Below are positions 46,129 through 55,071 of a DNA stretch of 64,000 nt, piece after piece. This stretch comes from Jiella pacifica. Lineage in GTDB: Bacteria; Pseudomonadota; Alphaproteobacteria; Rhizobiales; Rhizobiaceae. The first letter of the stretch is position 1. Each line of letters begins with the position of its first letter. Both the position numbers and the translations under genes were made by a program. Location: assembly GCF_010500815.1 (NCBI RefSeq), contig NZ_JAAAMG010000002.1:197730-261729 (forward strand), given 5' to 3'. The notes beneath the pieces were generated by a model. That model did not search any database and was not told where the DNA came from. It saw only the letters and a list, made by a program, of their open reading frames with translations.

Positions 46129-48150
46129 CTAGCTCAGGATCGCCGATGACGCGTGGGGCGGCATGGTGGCGACGCCGCCGCCGTTTCCGGCTTCGGCTCC
46201 CTCGAACACCGCGGCGATAACGGCTCGCAGATCGCGAATGCCGAAGGGCTTTTGCAGGCGAGCGGAGACCGTGCCGTTGCCCTCGACGATGTCTTCGGAA
46301 TAACCCGTCGCGAGAATGACGGGCAGAGACGGCCACTCGCTCCGCACGACCTGGGCCAGCTCCAATCCCGTCGTGCGTGGCATGGCATGGTCGGTGACGA
46401 TGAGATCGACCGGCCGTCGCGACGACCTGCTGTGCAGAAAGGTCAGTGCCTCCTCTGCCGAAGAAAGCGCAGTCGTTTCATGCCCCAGGTCCGTCAGCAA
46501 GGCTGCCGAGTTCATGAGGACCAGGGCGTCGTCGTCGACGACGAGGACGCGAAGCTTGCGCTCCAAGGGAGCTTGCACGTGGACCGTCTCCAATTCATCG
46601 CCCGCAAACACCTCGTCCGCTCGCGACGGCGCTGCCGGCAAAAGCAAGGTCACCGTCGTTCCCCTGCCGGGGCGGCTCTTGATCGACATCCGTCCTCCGA
46701 CGGTGTCGACAAGTCCTTGAACCATCGACAGCCCCAGCCCGGTTCCCTTCCCTGGCGGTTTGGTCGTGAAAAAAATCTCGCAGGCGCGAGAAAGCGTCTC
46801 GGCATCCATGCCGCATCCGTCATCGGTGACGTCCAACTGAACGTAGCGACCGGGCTCGCCGAAACCGTCCGTTCCGGCGGAGATCCGCCGGTTGCGCGCG
46901 GAAAGCCGGATCGTCCCGCCTTTCGTCATCGAGTCCCGGGCATTGATGAGAAGGTTCATCAACGCGAGTTCCAACTGATGCGGATCGATCCTCAGCGGTG
47001 CGAGCCTGTCGGGGAAGTTCGATTGGATGACGGTCTCCGGCCCGAGCGCCTTGGCGACGAGCTCGCAGAGTTCCTTAAAGAGAGCCGGCAATTCGATCGT
47101 CCTGACTTCGATCTCCTGCTCGCGCGCGAAGTTCATCATCCGACTTACCAGCGCGGCACCGCGCTGGGCGCCGACGATGGCGTTGTCGAGAAACCGCGTC
47201 ACGTCGCTGTCGGCAGGAAGGCGCCGGCGGCCGAGTTCGAGGTTTCCCAGGATGGCGCTCAAGAGATTGTTGAAATCGTGAGCGACACCACCGGTGAGTT
47301 GGCCGATCATTTCGAGCTTCTGCGACTGGAACAACGCTCGCCTCGCGGCGTCGAGCGCCTCCTCGGTGGCGGCCTGGGCCGACACGTCGCGCAATGCCAA
47401 GGAAAATCCGAGGTGCTCGCCAGTCTCCGTGCGGATCACGTCGATGACCTCGCTGGCATAGACCTGGGTCCCGTCCTTGGCCTTGCGCCAGCCGGTCTGT
47501 CGCAACCGCCCCTCGCGCAGGGCGTGCTCGAGGGCCTGGCTCGGAAGTCCCAACCGACAGCACTCCGCCGAAAAAAGCTCGGCATAGGCCCGGCCGACGA
47601 TTTCTCCCGAGCCATAGCCGAGCATCCGCTCGAGCGCCTCGCTCCAACTGTTGATCTGCCCGACCTGGTCCAAGGTGCAGGTCGCCAGATCGCGAAAACC
47701 GCCGATGAGGCGTCGAAACTGCTGCTCGCTACGACGGCTGGCGCCTTCAGCGCTGTAGCGCTGCGTCCGGTCCCGGCAGATCACCACGAAACCGGTCTTG
47801 GCAGGAGTCCCGCCGTCGATCCGCTGCAGGACGAGATGGCAGCGAAACCGGCCACCGTCCTTTCTCATGCACCACCCTTCGACCTCGTGGCGCATGCGGT
47901 GCTCGGATCCGTGGAGAATCTCGGCGATCTTCGCGTCGCCGGGCCGCTGCCAGTAAAAATCCGCAAAGAAATCGCGTCCGATGACCTCTCGTTCCGAGAA
48001 GCCTCTGAGCCGTTCCGCGCCTGCGTTCCAGGTAGCGATGCGTCCTTCCCGGTCCAACAGTATGATGGCGTAGTCGGTCACGCTTTCGACGAATAGCCGA
48101 TAGGTTTCATCGCCGAGGTGCCAGTCGGGCCGATCAATTCCAGAATCCAT
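46129..48150 (-). CDS. hybrid histidine kinase with two PAS domains and a receiver
   Basis: The 673-residue protein has PAS 1 (about residues 17-135), PAS 2 (about 145-260), a HisKA domain with phospho-acceptor His at about 291 in GQLTGGVAHDFNNLLSAI, a HATPase domain (NLLINARDSM, DDGCGMDAETL, PGKGTGLGLSMVQGLV), and a C-terminal receiver (VLVVDDD with phospho-acceptor Asp at about 587 in DLIVTDHAMP). No membrane segment is seen, so it is a cytosolic sensor. Ligand unknown. A 9 bp perfect inverted repeat lies right before its start codon. Confidence 0.93.
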   Translation of the reverse strand: MDSGIDRPDWHLGDETYRLFVESVTDYAIILLDREGRIATWNAGAERLRGFSEREVIGRDFFADFYWQRPGDAKIAEILHGSEHRMRHEVEGWCMRKDGGRFRCHLVLQRIDGGTPAKTGFVVICRDRTQRYSAEGASRRSEQQFRRLIGGFRDLATCTLDQVGQINSWSEALERMLGYGSGEIVGRAYAELFSAECCRLGLPSQALEHALREGRLRQTGWRKAKDGTQVYASEVIDVIRTETGEHLGFSLALRDVSAQAATEEALDAARRALFQSQKLEMIGQLTGGVAHDFNNLLSAILGNLELGRRRLPADSDVTRFLDNAIVGAQRGAALVSRMMNFAREQEIEVRTIELPALFKELCELVAKALGPETVIQSNFPDRLAPLRIDPHQLELALMNLLINARDSMTKGGTIRLSARNRRISAGTDGFGEPGRYVQLDVTDDGCGMDAETLSRACEIFFTTKPPGKGTGLGLSMVQGLVDTVGGRMSIKSRPGRGTTVTLLLPAAPSRADEVFAGDELETVHVQAPLERKLRVLVVDDDALVLMNSAALLTDLGHETTALSSAEEALTFLHSRSSRRPVDLIVTDHAMPRTTGLELAQVVRSEWPSLPVILATGYSEDIVEGNGTVSARLQKPFGIRDLRAVIAAVFEGAEAGNGGGVATMPPHASSAILS

Positions 48151-48180
48151 AATGTAACCCTTCGATCTAAAGTTACATTA
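48150..48180. promoter_or_regulatory. perfect 9 bp inverted repeat at the histidine kinase start codon
   Basis: TAATGTAAC (48150-48158) and GTTACATTA (48172-48180) are exact inverted arms separated by 13 bases. The inner edge is next to the ATG (48150, minus strand) and the spacer contains the likely ribosome site (AAGGG). It may bind a dimeric regulator or fold in the mRNA around the ribosome site. Confidence 0.6.
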
Positions 48181-48632
48181 CGTCCATCAGAGCTTGAACA
48201 CGATGCCACATCGGTCCGGAAATTCCAGAGACTGCAATGTACGCATGTGACAATTCGCCGCAAAATGGCGAAATTCCCAGGTCAACGGACAGATTTAGTG
48301 CCGAATATCACTGCGCAATACATTCTCTGCACGAACCAACTCGTGTCAAACGAATCACAATCAATCCGGACTGAACATCATTCAAAATCGGGTATCACTT
48401 CCACGAGCCGCCGCACCGTCGGGAGCTGCAGCGGTTGCCGCAGGTCGACCGTCGAAAAGCGGCGCGACGCTGCCGACGATATCAGCGACAGGCATCGAAA
48501 ACGGTTCATGCTTTCGTATCGCGGCTTCGTCGAGCCCTTGGCTCGAAGGCCGAGAAATGCCGGAATGTTCGGCGGACGGATGTGTCTGCGTCCTTGCCCG
48601 CCGGATATCAACCGACGGGCAAGGACGCAGAA
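48151..48632. other. 480-base intergenic region
   Basis: Between the histidine kinase start (-) and ilvH end (-). Beyond the inverted repeat at 48150-48180 and the hairpin at 48586-48630 I recognise no gene. The part 48240-48420 is AT-richer and probably holds the kinase promoter. Confidence 0.5.
48586..48630 (-). terminator. perfect 15 bp hairpin just after ilvH
   Basis: Arms 48586-48600 and 48616-48630 are perfect complements of 15 bp with a 15-base loop, beginning 2 bases after the ilvH stop. There is no T-tract on the minus strand. It can serve as a terminator or as a 3'-end stabiliser. Confidence 0.55.
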
Positions 48633-49208
48633 CTACATGCCCTCCCTGCCGCGGGACAACGCGGCGACTCCCGTTCGGCAGACTTCGACCAGCCCGAGCG
48701 GCGCCATCAGCGCGACGAACTTGTCGAGCTTCGAGGGGCGTCCGGTAATCTCGAAGACGAAATGCTCGATCGAGGAGTCCACCACTTTCGCGCGGAAGAC
48801 GTCGGCAAGCCGCAGCGCCTCGACCCGCTTTTCACCCTGGCCCGCGACCTTGACGATGCCAAGTTCGCGCTCGATCGGGCCGGTTTCGCCGGTCTCGCCA
48901 GCCGTGGCCGTGAGATCCACCACCCGATGGACCGGCACGATCCGGTCGAGTTGGCTCTTCAACTGCTCGATCACGTGGGGCGCGCCCCGCGTCACGACGG
49001 TGATGCGCGACAGATGCTTCTCATGTTCGGTCTCGGAGACCGTCAGGCTCTCGATGTTGTAGCCGCGGCCCGAAAACAACCCGATCACGCGCGCAAGGAC
49101 GCCCGGCTCGTTGTCGACGAGCACCGCGAGGGTCCGCGCGACCGCCGTTTCCTTTTCCGGAGTGATGAAATAGGCCGAGGCCGGCGGCTGGACGACGGGA
49201 TTGTTCAT
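48633..49208 (-). CDS. ilvH: acetolactate synthase small (regulatory) subunit
   Basis: IlvH binds valine and activates IlvI, the catalytic subunit for the first step of branched-chain amino acid synthesis. The 191-residue protein has an ACT domain (RTLAVLVDNEPGVLARVIGLFSGRGYNIESLTV) and a C-terminal IlvH domain (KVVDSSIEHFVFEITGRPSKLDKFVALM). Start 49208 is chosen as the Met just before the conserved region. It follows ilvI after 135 bases on the same strand. Confidence 0.95.
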   Translation of the reverse strand: MNNPVVQPPASAYFITPEKETAVARTLAVLVDNEPGVLARVIGLFSGRGYNIESLTVSETEHEKHLSRITVVTRGAPHVIEQLKSQLDRIVPVHRVVDLTATAGETGETGPIERELGIVKVAGQGEKRVEALRLADVFRAKVVDSSIEHFVFEITGRPSKLDKFVALMAPLGLVEVCRTGVAALSRGREGM

Positions 49209-49343
49209 GAAACTGGACCTTGCGGATGGAGACGCTGCGCTTTCAGCCTGCGCCCGTTCGGGTCTCCCCGGTCGCAAGATGCAGCCCCTATTGGAAGATG
49301 AGATCACGACCGGCGAACTCCCGCCGGCCGTGGGGTCAGAAAT

Positions 49344-51134
49344 CTAGACCAGCACCCGGTCCTTCGCGTCGATCGCCTTGGCGACGGCCTCATCGGTCGC
49401 CTCTTCCGGCAGCAGGATCTCGTTGTGCGCCTTGCCCGACGGAATCATCGGGAAGCAGTTGGCAAGGTTCGCGACCCGGCAATCGAACAGCACCGGCGCA
49501 TCGACCTCCAGCATCTCGGCGATTGCATCGTCGAGATCGCCGGGTTTCTCGCAGCGCAAGCCGACCGCCCCATAGGCCTCGGCGAGCTTGACGAAGTCCG
49601 GCAGCGCCTCGGTATAGGAATGCGACAGCCGGTTACCGTGGAGCAGCTGCTGCCACTGGCGCACCATGCCCATATACTGGTTGTTGAGGATGAAGATCTT
49701 GGCGTTGGCCCGGTGCTGCACCGCCGTCGACATCTCCTGCATGTTCATCAGCACCGAGGCGTCGCCGGCGATGCAGACCGACAGCGCGTCAGGATGGGCG
49801 ATCGCAGCGCCGATGGCGGCCGGCAGGCCGTAGCCCATGGTACCGAGTCCGCCCGAGGTGAGCCAGCGGTTCGGAGCCTCGAAGCCGTAGAACTGCGCCG
49901 CCCACATCTGGTGCTGGCCGACTTCGGTGGAGACATAGGTTTCGCGATGCTTCGTCGCTTCGTAAAGCCTCTGGACGGCATATTGCGGCATGATGACGTC
50001 GTCATGCGGCTTGTAGGCCAGGCAATTGCGCGCCTTCCAGGCCTCGATCTCGCTCCACCAGGCAGTCATCGCCGTACGGTCGACCGACGCTCCGGCACTC
50101 TTCCATTCGGCGACAAGATCCTTCATGGCATGGGCGACGTCGGCGATGATCGGCAATTCGACGCGGACGTTCTTGTTGATCGAGGACGGGTCGATGTCGA
50201 TGTGGATCTTCCGCGAACCCGGCGAGAAGGCATCCAGCCGGCCGGTGATGCGGTCGTCGAACCTGGCACCGATGCACAGCATGACGTCGCAGCCATGCAT
50301 GGCGAGATTGGCCTCGTAGGTTCCGTGCATTCCCAGCATGCCGAGCCAGCTCTTCCCGGAAGCCGGATAGGCGCCGAGGCCCATCAGCGTCGAGGTGATC
50401 GGAAAACCGGTCATCTCGACGAATTCGCGCAGGAGGCGCGAGGCTTCCGGGCCCGAATTGACGACGCCGCCACCCGAATAGATCATTGGGCGCTTGGCGC
50501 CGGCCAGCATCTGGACGGCCGCAGCGATGCGCTCGTGCTCGGGAGAGAGCCGCGGACGGTAGCTTTCGTGGGTGCGGGAGGGCGGCGGCGGCGTGTACAT
50601 GCCGACCGCGAACTGGACGTCCTTCGGCACGTCGACGACGACCGGCCCCGGCCGCCCCGTCCGCGCAACGTGAAAGGCCTCGTGGAGAATCCGCGACAGG
50701 TCGTTCACGTCCTTGACCAGCCAGTTGTGCTTGGTGCAGGGCCGGGTGATGCCGACGGTGTCGCATTCCTGAAAGGCGTCGGAGCCGATCAGCGTCGTCG
50801 GAACCTGGCCTGAGATGCAGACGAGCGGGATCGAGTCCATCAGCGCGTCCTGCAGCGCCGTGACGGCATTCGTCGCGCCGGGACCCGAGGTGACGAGCAT
50901 CACGCCGGTCTTGCCGGTCGAGCGGGCATAGCCCTCCGCCGCATGGCCGGCGCCCTGCTCGTGCCGCACCAGGACGTGGCGGACTTCGTCCTGCTGGAAG
51001 AGCTCGTCATAGATCGGCAGCACGGCCCCGCCCGGATAGCCGAAGATGTCCGTGATCCCGTTGTCGATGAGTGCGCGGACCACCATCTCGGCGCCCGTCA
51101 TCTCCCGTGCTTCACTCTCGGCCTTGATATCCAT
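49344..51134 (-). CDS. ilvI: acetolactate synthase large (catalytic) subunit
   Basis: The thiamine diphosphate enzyme makes 2-acetolactate or 2-aceto-2-hydroxybutyrate from pyruvate. The 596-residue protein has [96 protein letters not shown] and [23 protein letters not shown]. Start at 51134 leaves room for the leader at 51205-51310. It is preceded by an attenuator. Confidence 0.96.
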   Translation of the reverse strand: MDIKAESEAREMTGAEMVVRALIDNGITDIFGYPGGAVLPIYDELFQQDEVRHVLVRHEQGAGHAAEGYARSTGKTGVMLVTSGPGATNAVTALQDALMDSIPLVCISGQVPTTLIGSDAFQECDTVGITRPCTKHNWLVKDVNDLSRILHEAFHVARTGRPGPVVVDVPKDVQFAVGMYTPPPPSRTHESYRPRLSPEHERIAAAVQMLAGAKRPMIYSGGGVVNSGPEASRLLREFVEMTGFPITSTLMGLGAYPASGKSWLGMLGMHGTYEANLAMHGCDVMLCIGARFDDRITGRLDAFSPGSRKIHIDIDPSSINKNVRVELPIIADVAHAMKDLVAEWKSAGASVDRTAMTAWWSEIEAWKARNCLAYKPHDDVIMPQYAVQRLYEATKHRETYVSTEVGQHQMWAAQFYGFEAPNRWLTSGGLGTMGYGLPAAIGAAIAHPDALSVCIAGDASVLMNMQEMSTAVQHRANAKIFILNNQYMGMVRQWQQLLHGNRLSHSYTEALPDFVKLAEAYGAVGLRCEKPGDLDDAIAEMLEVDAPVLFDCRVANLANCFPMIPSGKAHNEILLPEEATDEAVAKAIDAKDRVLV

Positions 51135-51204
51135 CGCTTCGGTCTTTCTCGTTTCCGCCCAGTCTCGTCCCGGCGGACCATTCACAGAATTTCGGGCAAT
51201 AAAA

Positions 51205-51224
51205 AAGGGCCTCCAGGGGCCCTT
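51205..51224 (-). terminator. attenuator terminator in the ilvI leader
   Basis: Arms 51205-51211 and 51218-51224 form a perfect 7 bp GC-rich stem with a 6-base loop, followed on the minus strand by a run of six T. It lies between the leader peptide (51260-51310) and ilvI (51134) and is a standard rho-independent terminator. Confidence 0.85.
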
Positions 51225-51230
51225 CGTTTC

Positions 51231-51282
51231 GCGCACACGTGGCTATCGCCGGGCGGTCCTCAGACCGCCACGCGTGTGCGCC
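51231..51282 (-). promoter_or_regulatory. pause/anti-terminator hairpin in the ilvI leader
   Basis: Arms 51231-51239 and about 51273-51282 pair over 9 bp, with further pairing inside after a small bulge, including a 7 bp inner stem (51252-51258 with 51263-51269). The left side overlaps the end of the leader peptide. Ribosome position on the peptide would decide whether this or the terminator forms. Confidence 0.55.
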
Positions 51283-51310
51283 TTCCTACGAGAATCAGCT
51301 TCGTGATCAT
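51260..51310 (-). CDS. ilvIH leader peptide
   Basis: A 16-codon frame, MITKLILVGRRTRVAV, lies before a hairpin and a terminator upstream of ilvI. Seven of its 16 residues are Ile, Leu or Val, the end products of the pathway. Stalling of the ribosome when these tRNAs are uncharged would favour transcription of ilvI. The order leader, alternative hairpin, terminator, ilvI is the classic attenuator plan. Confidence 0.8.
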   Translation of the reverse strand: MITKLILVGRRTRVAV

Positions 51311-51388
51311 GGGCCATAAGCTAGGCGCCCCCCGGGACGCCGTCAACGGGTTTTTCGCACCCCTGTTCCGACGGCAGCCGGCGCCGGC

Positions 51389-52237
51389 TCAGCCGACGTC
51401 GGGAACGTCCGGCATGTTGATCCGACGATAGACCGCCTCCATAACGGAATAGATGCCGAAGGCGATCAGGCCGAGACCCGTCAACGACAGGAACAACCAT
51501 CCGAAGCTCCAGCCGGAAATTTCCTGAAGCGCTGCATCCAGACCCGGTGTGTCTCCGGAACTGTAGCCCGCAGCGCCTGTCGCCAGAAGTCCGGCGATAA
51601 CGACGAAGGTCAGCGCCCGGGCGGTGAGGCCGAACTGGCAGACCGGCTTCAACAGCCAGCGTCGATCCCCGGGGATCGCCATGTATTTCTCGAAGCCCGC
51701 CTTGGCTGCCTTGACGATGTGGGCGATCGCCGCGGCTGCCATTCCTGCCGCGATCAGATAGGTCAGCCAGACGCCGTAGCCCTGCTCGTAGGCATAAGCG
51801 ATCGCACCGGTCTTGCCGCCGCCGCCGCCGCCGCCGCCGCCGCCTTCGGACGCGCTGCCGAGCAGCAGGGTCGTCGCATAGAAGGCAAGACCGCCGTAGG
51901 AAAACGCGCTGATCAGCAATCCGGCTCGCACGAACAATCCCTTGGCATCCTTGCCATGGTGATCGACATCCATGAACACCTGGATGAGCCGCCAGATCGC
52001 GAAGGCTGCCAAAGCCAACACCATGACCGCGAGCAAGGCGACCCCGAAGCCCGAGCCGGCGATGACCTCGAGGGCGTCCTTGGAGTCCATCGCCTCGCCG
52101 CTTGCAAACGCCGCGCGGAACGAAAAGTAGCCGACGATCAGGAAGACGAATCCTCTGGCGGCATAGCCGGCACGGGCCGCGGATTTGAGCCATCCCTTGC
52201 CGTCCTGGGGGGTAATCCTGTCGATCGTGCTCGTCAT
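51389..52237 (-). CDS. DUF1206 domain-containing membrane protein
   Basis: The 282-residue protein has three DUF1206 repeats of two membrane helices each: ARAGYAARGFVFLIVGYFS with WRLIQVFMDVDHHGKDAKG, LLISAFSYGGLAFYATTLLLG, and CQFGLTARALTFVVIAGLLA with GLIAFGIYSVMEAVYRRIN. Between the first two and third units lies a run of ten glycines encoded by the GCC repeat at 51815-51844. The family is common in Alphaproteobacteria and actinobacteria; its function is unknown. Confidence 0.9.
   Translation of the reverse strand: MTSTIDRITPQDGKGWLKSAARAGYAARGFVFLIVGYFSFRAAFASGEAMDSKDALEVIAGSGFGVALLAVMVLALAAFAIWRLIQVFMDVDHHGKDAKGLFVRAGLLISAFSYGGLAFYATTLLLGSASEGGGGGGGGGGKTGAIAYAYEQGYGVWLTYLIAAGMAAAAIAHIVKAAKAGFEKYMAIPGDRRWLLKPVCQFGLTARALTFVVIAGLLATGAAGYSSGDTPGLDAALQEISGWSFGWLFLSLTGLGLIAFGIYSVMEAVYRRINMPDVPDVG
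51815..51844 (-). repeat. (GCC)10 trinucleotide repeat coding for ten glycines
   Basis: Ten consecutive GCC units on the plus strand (GGC on the coding strand) encode Gly10 in a loop of the DUF1206 protein. The tract is in frame, so copy-number change would change length without breaking the protein. Confidence 0.9.
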
Positions 52238-52317
52238 CGGATGCCTTTCCTTTGCGGGAAGACGCACAGGCGGCGGCGCTGGTTCCTTGAAGGGCGCACA
52301 AACTGCCCCCACGACCG

Positions 52318-53100
52318 TCAGATGATAACCCGGTTCCGTCCGCCCTGCTTGGCCTGATAGAGATTGACGTCGGCCCGCTTGGTGAGGCTGCCCGGCCCGT
52401 CTTCGGGTCCGGCGAGGGCAATGCCGATCGAAGCGGTCACGCCGAGCCGAACCTCGCCGACCGTGAGCGTTACACGCGAGATCTCGTGCCGGAGCTTTTC
52501 GGCAAAGCGGCGCAGTTCGTCGAAGCCGAGGTTGGGCGCGATGATGGCGAATTCCTCGCCGCCGATCCGCGCCACCACGTCGTGGAACCGCGTCACCTCG
52601 AACAGGCAGAAGGCAACGGCGCGCAAAACCTCGTCGCCGGTGTCGTGGCCGTGGGAATCGTTGATCGCCTTGAAATGATCGAGGTCGATTAAAATGAGTC
52701 CGAGCGGCCGCTTGATCCGCTGGAACTCCTGCACGTACTGCAGCAGCGCCTCGTCGAAGAAGCGGCGATTGTGCGTTCCGGTCAATGGATCGGTCAGCGC
52801 CGCCGCTTCGAGTTTCTTGGAACGCTCCTTCAGGAGGACCGTCAGCGACCGGAGCTTGCCCTGCTCGCGGTTGTGGTGGCGCAGGAGCGGCAGGACGACG
52901 AAGAGCGAGCCGAAGCCGGCCGCTCCGACGAAGCCGAGGGCCAGGAAGGTCATCCGAGCGTATTGCTGGCGAAGCGCCTCGTCGGCCATTCCGCCCTGAA
53001 GTGAATCCGTCAGCTGATAGCTCGCATAGATCAGTGCCGCCGCCGCGAGGAGGGAGCAAATGACGAATGCGACCGACAGCTCTGCCCTGGCGACTTTCAT
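52318..53100 (-). CDS. diguanylate cyclase (GGDEF domain)
   Basis: The enzyme makes cyclic di-GMP from two GTP. The 260-residue protein has two N-terminal membrane helices (about residues 9-30 and 50-72), a short coiled linker and a GGDEF domain: DPLTGTHNRRFFDEAL, LGLILIDLDHFKAINDSHGH, and VARIGGEEFAIIAP with the active GGEEF motif. The inhibitory RxxD site (RFHD) lies five residues before GGEEF, so product inhibition is likely. Target process unknown. Confidence 0.93.
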   Translation of the reverse strand: MKVARAELSVAFVICSLLAAAALIYASYQLTDSLQGGMADEALRQQYARMTFLALGFVGAAGFGSLFVVLPLLRHHNREQGKLRSLTVLLKERSKKLEAAALTDPLTGTHNRRFFDEALLQYVQEFQRIKRPLGLILIDLDHFKAINDSHGHDTGDEVLRAVAFCLFEVTRFHDVVARIGGEEFAIIAPNLGFDELRRFAEKLRHEISRVTLTVGEVRLGVTASIGIALAGPEDGPGSLTKRADVNLYQAKQGGRNRVII

Positions 53101-53165
53101 ATGCTCCGACGTCCGTAAACTCCCTGTCCTAGTTCATAGCGCCAAGCATCTAGCGACGTGTTAAT

Positions 53166-54080
53166 TTAAAGCTCCGCAACCTTGGAAATCGCCGCCTCCG
53201 GCGAGAGGCGCAGCCATCGTCGGTCGAATTGATGGCGGAACCAGGTTTCCTGGCGCTTGGCATATTGCCGGGTTCGGGTGACCGCGCGTTCGCAGGCTTC
53301 CTCATAGCCCATGTTTCCCTTGAGGTACGACGACAGCTCGGCGAGGCCGATCGCCTTGCCGGCGGTGGCGACGGCGCCCCGATAGGCCGTCTCGAAGGCG
53401 CGGACCTCGTCGAGCGCGCCTGCCTCCAACATGACGTCGAAACGCTCGGCGATGCGCTGGCGCAACTCGGCCCGGTCCGGCGTCAGAACGATCATCCGCG
53501 CTTGCTCCGGATCGATCAGCGCTTCTCCCCCGCCGCCTTGGAGCCGCGACAAGGAGGCGCCCCCCGCCTCACTCACCTCCAGCGCCCGGACGATCCGCTG
53601 CCCGTCGCGCGGCGAGAGCCTGGCCGCAGTCTCGGGATCGATGGCGGCGAGTTCGCCATGCAGGGGCTCGGGCCCCTCTTCGGCGAGCCGCGCCCGCCAT
53701 TTTTCACGGATCTCCGACGGAACCTCGGGCATCCGGTCGAGAAGGCCGAGAAGCGCCTTGAAGTAAAGCCCCGTGCCGCCGCAGAAGATCGGCAGTCGTC
53801 CTTGCCGGCGCAGATCCTCCAGAACCTTCTCGGCGTCGCGAAGGAAGGCGCCGGCGGAATAGTCGGTCCGCGGGTCGACATGCCCGTAGAGACGATGCGG
53901 CACGCGGCCCAGATCCGCCTCGGACGGGCGCGCCGTCAAGATCTCGAGGCCGTCGTAAACCTGCAGGGAATCGGCGTTGACCACGACGCCCCCGTGCCTT
54001 TCGGCGAGTTCGACGGCAAGGCGCGACTTGCCGCTGGCGGTCGGCCCGGCTATCAGGATGGCCTCGATTTTCCCTGTCAT
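53166..54080 (-). CDS. miaA: tRNA dimethylallyltransferase
   Basis: MiaA adds the dimethylallyl group from DMAPP to A37 of tRNAs reading UNN codons. The 304-residue protein has the P-loop LIAGPTASGKSRLAVELAE, VVNADSLQVYDGLEILTARPS, HVDPRTDYSAGAFLRDA, FCGGTGLYFKALLG, and RYAKRQETWFRHQF-like TRTRQYAKRQETWFRHQ. Start 54080 is set at the Met before the P-loop. It is divergent from serB, 27 bases away. Confidence 0.96.
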   Translation of the reverse strand: MTGKIEAILIAGPTASGKSRLAVELAERHGGVVVNADSLQVYDGLEILTARPSEADLGRVPHRLYGHVDPRTDYSAGAFLRDAEKVLEDLRRQGRLPIFCGGTGLYFKALLGLLDRMPEVPSEIREKWRARLAEEGPEPLHGELAAIDPETAARLSPRDGQRIVRALEVSEAGGASLSRLQGGGGEALIDPEQARMIVLTPDRAELRQRIAERFDVMLEAGALDEVRAFETAYRGAVATAGKAIGLAELSSYLKGNMGYEEACERAVTRTRQYAKRQETWFRHQFDRRWLRLSPEAAISKVAEL

Positions 54081-54107
54081 CGCCTCTTCTTCATCGGCAG
54101 TTTTCCC

Positions 54108-54998
54108 ATGCATGTCGCCACCCTGATCGCCAATCCGGCCGGCCGGCCCTTCACCGCGCAAGCGATCGCGGCGATCGGCGCCCGTCTCGGCGCCTCGCCG
54201 GGTGCCGCCGACTGGCTGGCCGAGGGCTTTGCGGCCGACCTGGTGCTCGCCGCGCCGCCTGCGGCCGAGGCGCGCAAAGCTGCGGCGGACGCGGCGGCCG
54301 AGTTCGGTCTCGATCTCGTCGTGCAGGAGGCGGCGAACCGCCGCAAGCGCTTTCTCATCGCCGACATGGACTCCACCATGATCGAGCAGGAGTGCATCGA
54401 CGAACTCGCCGCGGAGGTCGGCATCAAAGAGCGCATCGCCGCCATCACCGCGCGGGCGATGAATGGCGAAATCGCCTTCGAACCGGCCCTGCGCGAGCGG
54501 GTGAGCCTTCTCGCTGGGCTTGCCGAGGCCGTCGTCGAAAAAGTCATTGCCGAGCGGATCACCCATGCCGCGGGCGGCAGGCGCCTCATCGCCACCATGC
54601 GCGCCCATGGCGCCCACACCGCCCTCGTTTCCGGCGGCTTCACCGTCTTCACCGGACCGATCGGCGCGGCCCTCGGCTTTCACGAGACGCGGGCGAACCG
54701 TCTGATCGCCGAGAACGGCAAGCTGACGGGCGAGGTCGGCGAGCCGATCCTCGGTGCCGAGGCGAAGGTCGCGGCGCTGCGAGAGATCGCCGCCGAACGG
54801 GGCCTCGCCCCCGCCGACACCATTGCCGTCGGCGACGGCGCCAACGACCTGCCGATGCTGCAGCTCGCCGGCACTGGCGTCGCGCTGCATGCCAAGCCGA
54901 AGGTCGCCGCCAGCGCGCCGCACCGGGTCGACCACGGCGACCTGACGGCGCTCCTCTACATCCAGGGCTATCGGCAAGGCGAGTTCGTCAACGGCTGA
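54108..54998 (+). CDS. serB: phosphoserine phosphatase
   Basis: SerB removes phosphate from phosphoserine in serine synthesis. The 296-residue HAD-family protein has an N-terminal regulatory-like domain (about 1-80), then LIADMDSTMIEQECIDELA with the nucleophile Asp, LVSGGFTVFTGPIG and AVGDGANDLPMLQLAGTGVALHAKP. It is divergent from miaA with a 27-base gap, so promoters overlap. Convergent with the ClpP-like gene. Confidence 0.95.
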   Translation: MHVATLIANPAGRPFTAQAIAAIGARLGASPGAADWLAEGFAADLVLAAPPAAEARKAAADAAAEFGLDLVVQEAANRRKRFLIADMDSTMIEQECIDELAAEVGIKERIAAITARAMNGEIAFEPALRERVSLLAGLAEAVVEKVIAERITHAAGGRRLIATMRAHGAHTALVSGGFTVFTGPIGAALGFHETRANRLIAENGKLTGEVGEPILGAEAKVAALREIAAERGLAPADTIAVGDGANDLPMLQLAGTGVALHAKPKVAASAPHRVDHGDLTALLYIQGYRQGEFVNG

Positions 54999-55071
54999 AC
55001 CCCTCGCCCGAGCGACGCCGCGCCTGCCAGGCGGAGAGACCTTCGTTGCGGCAGATTTTTTCCGGTCGGGG

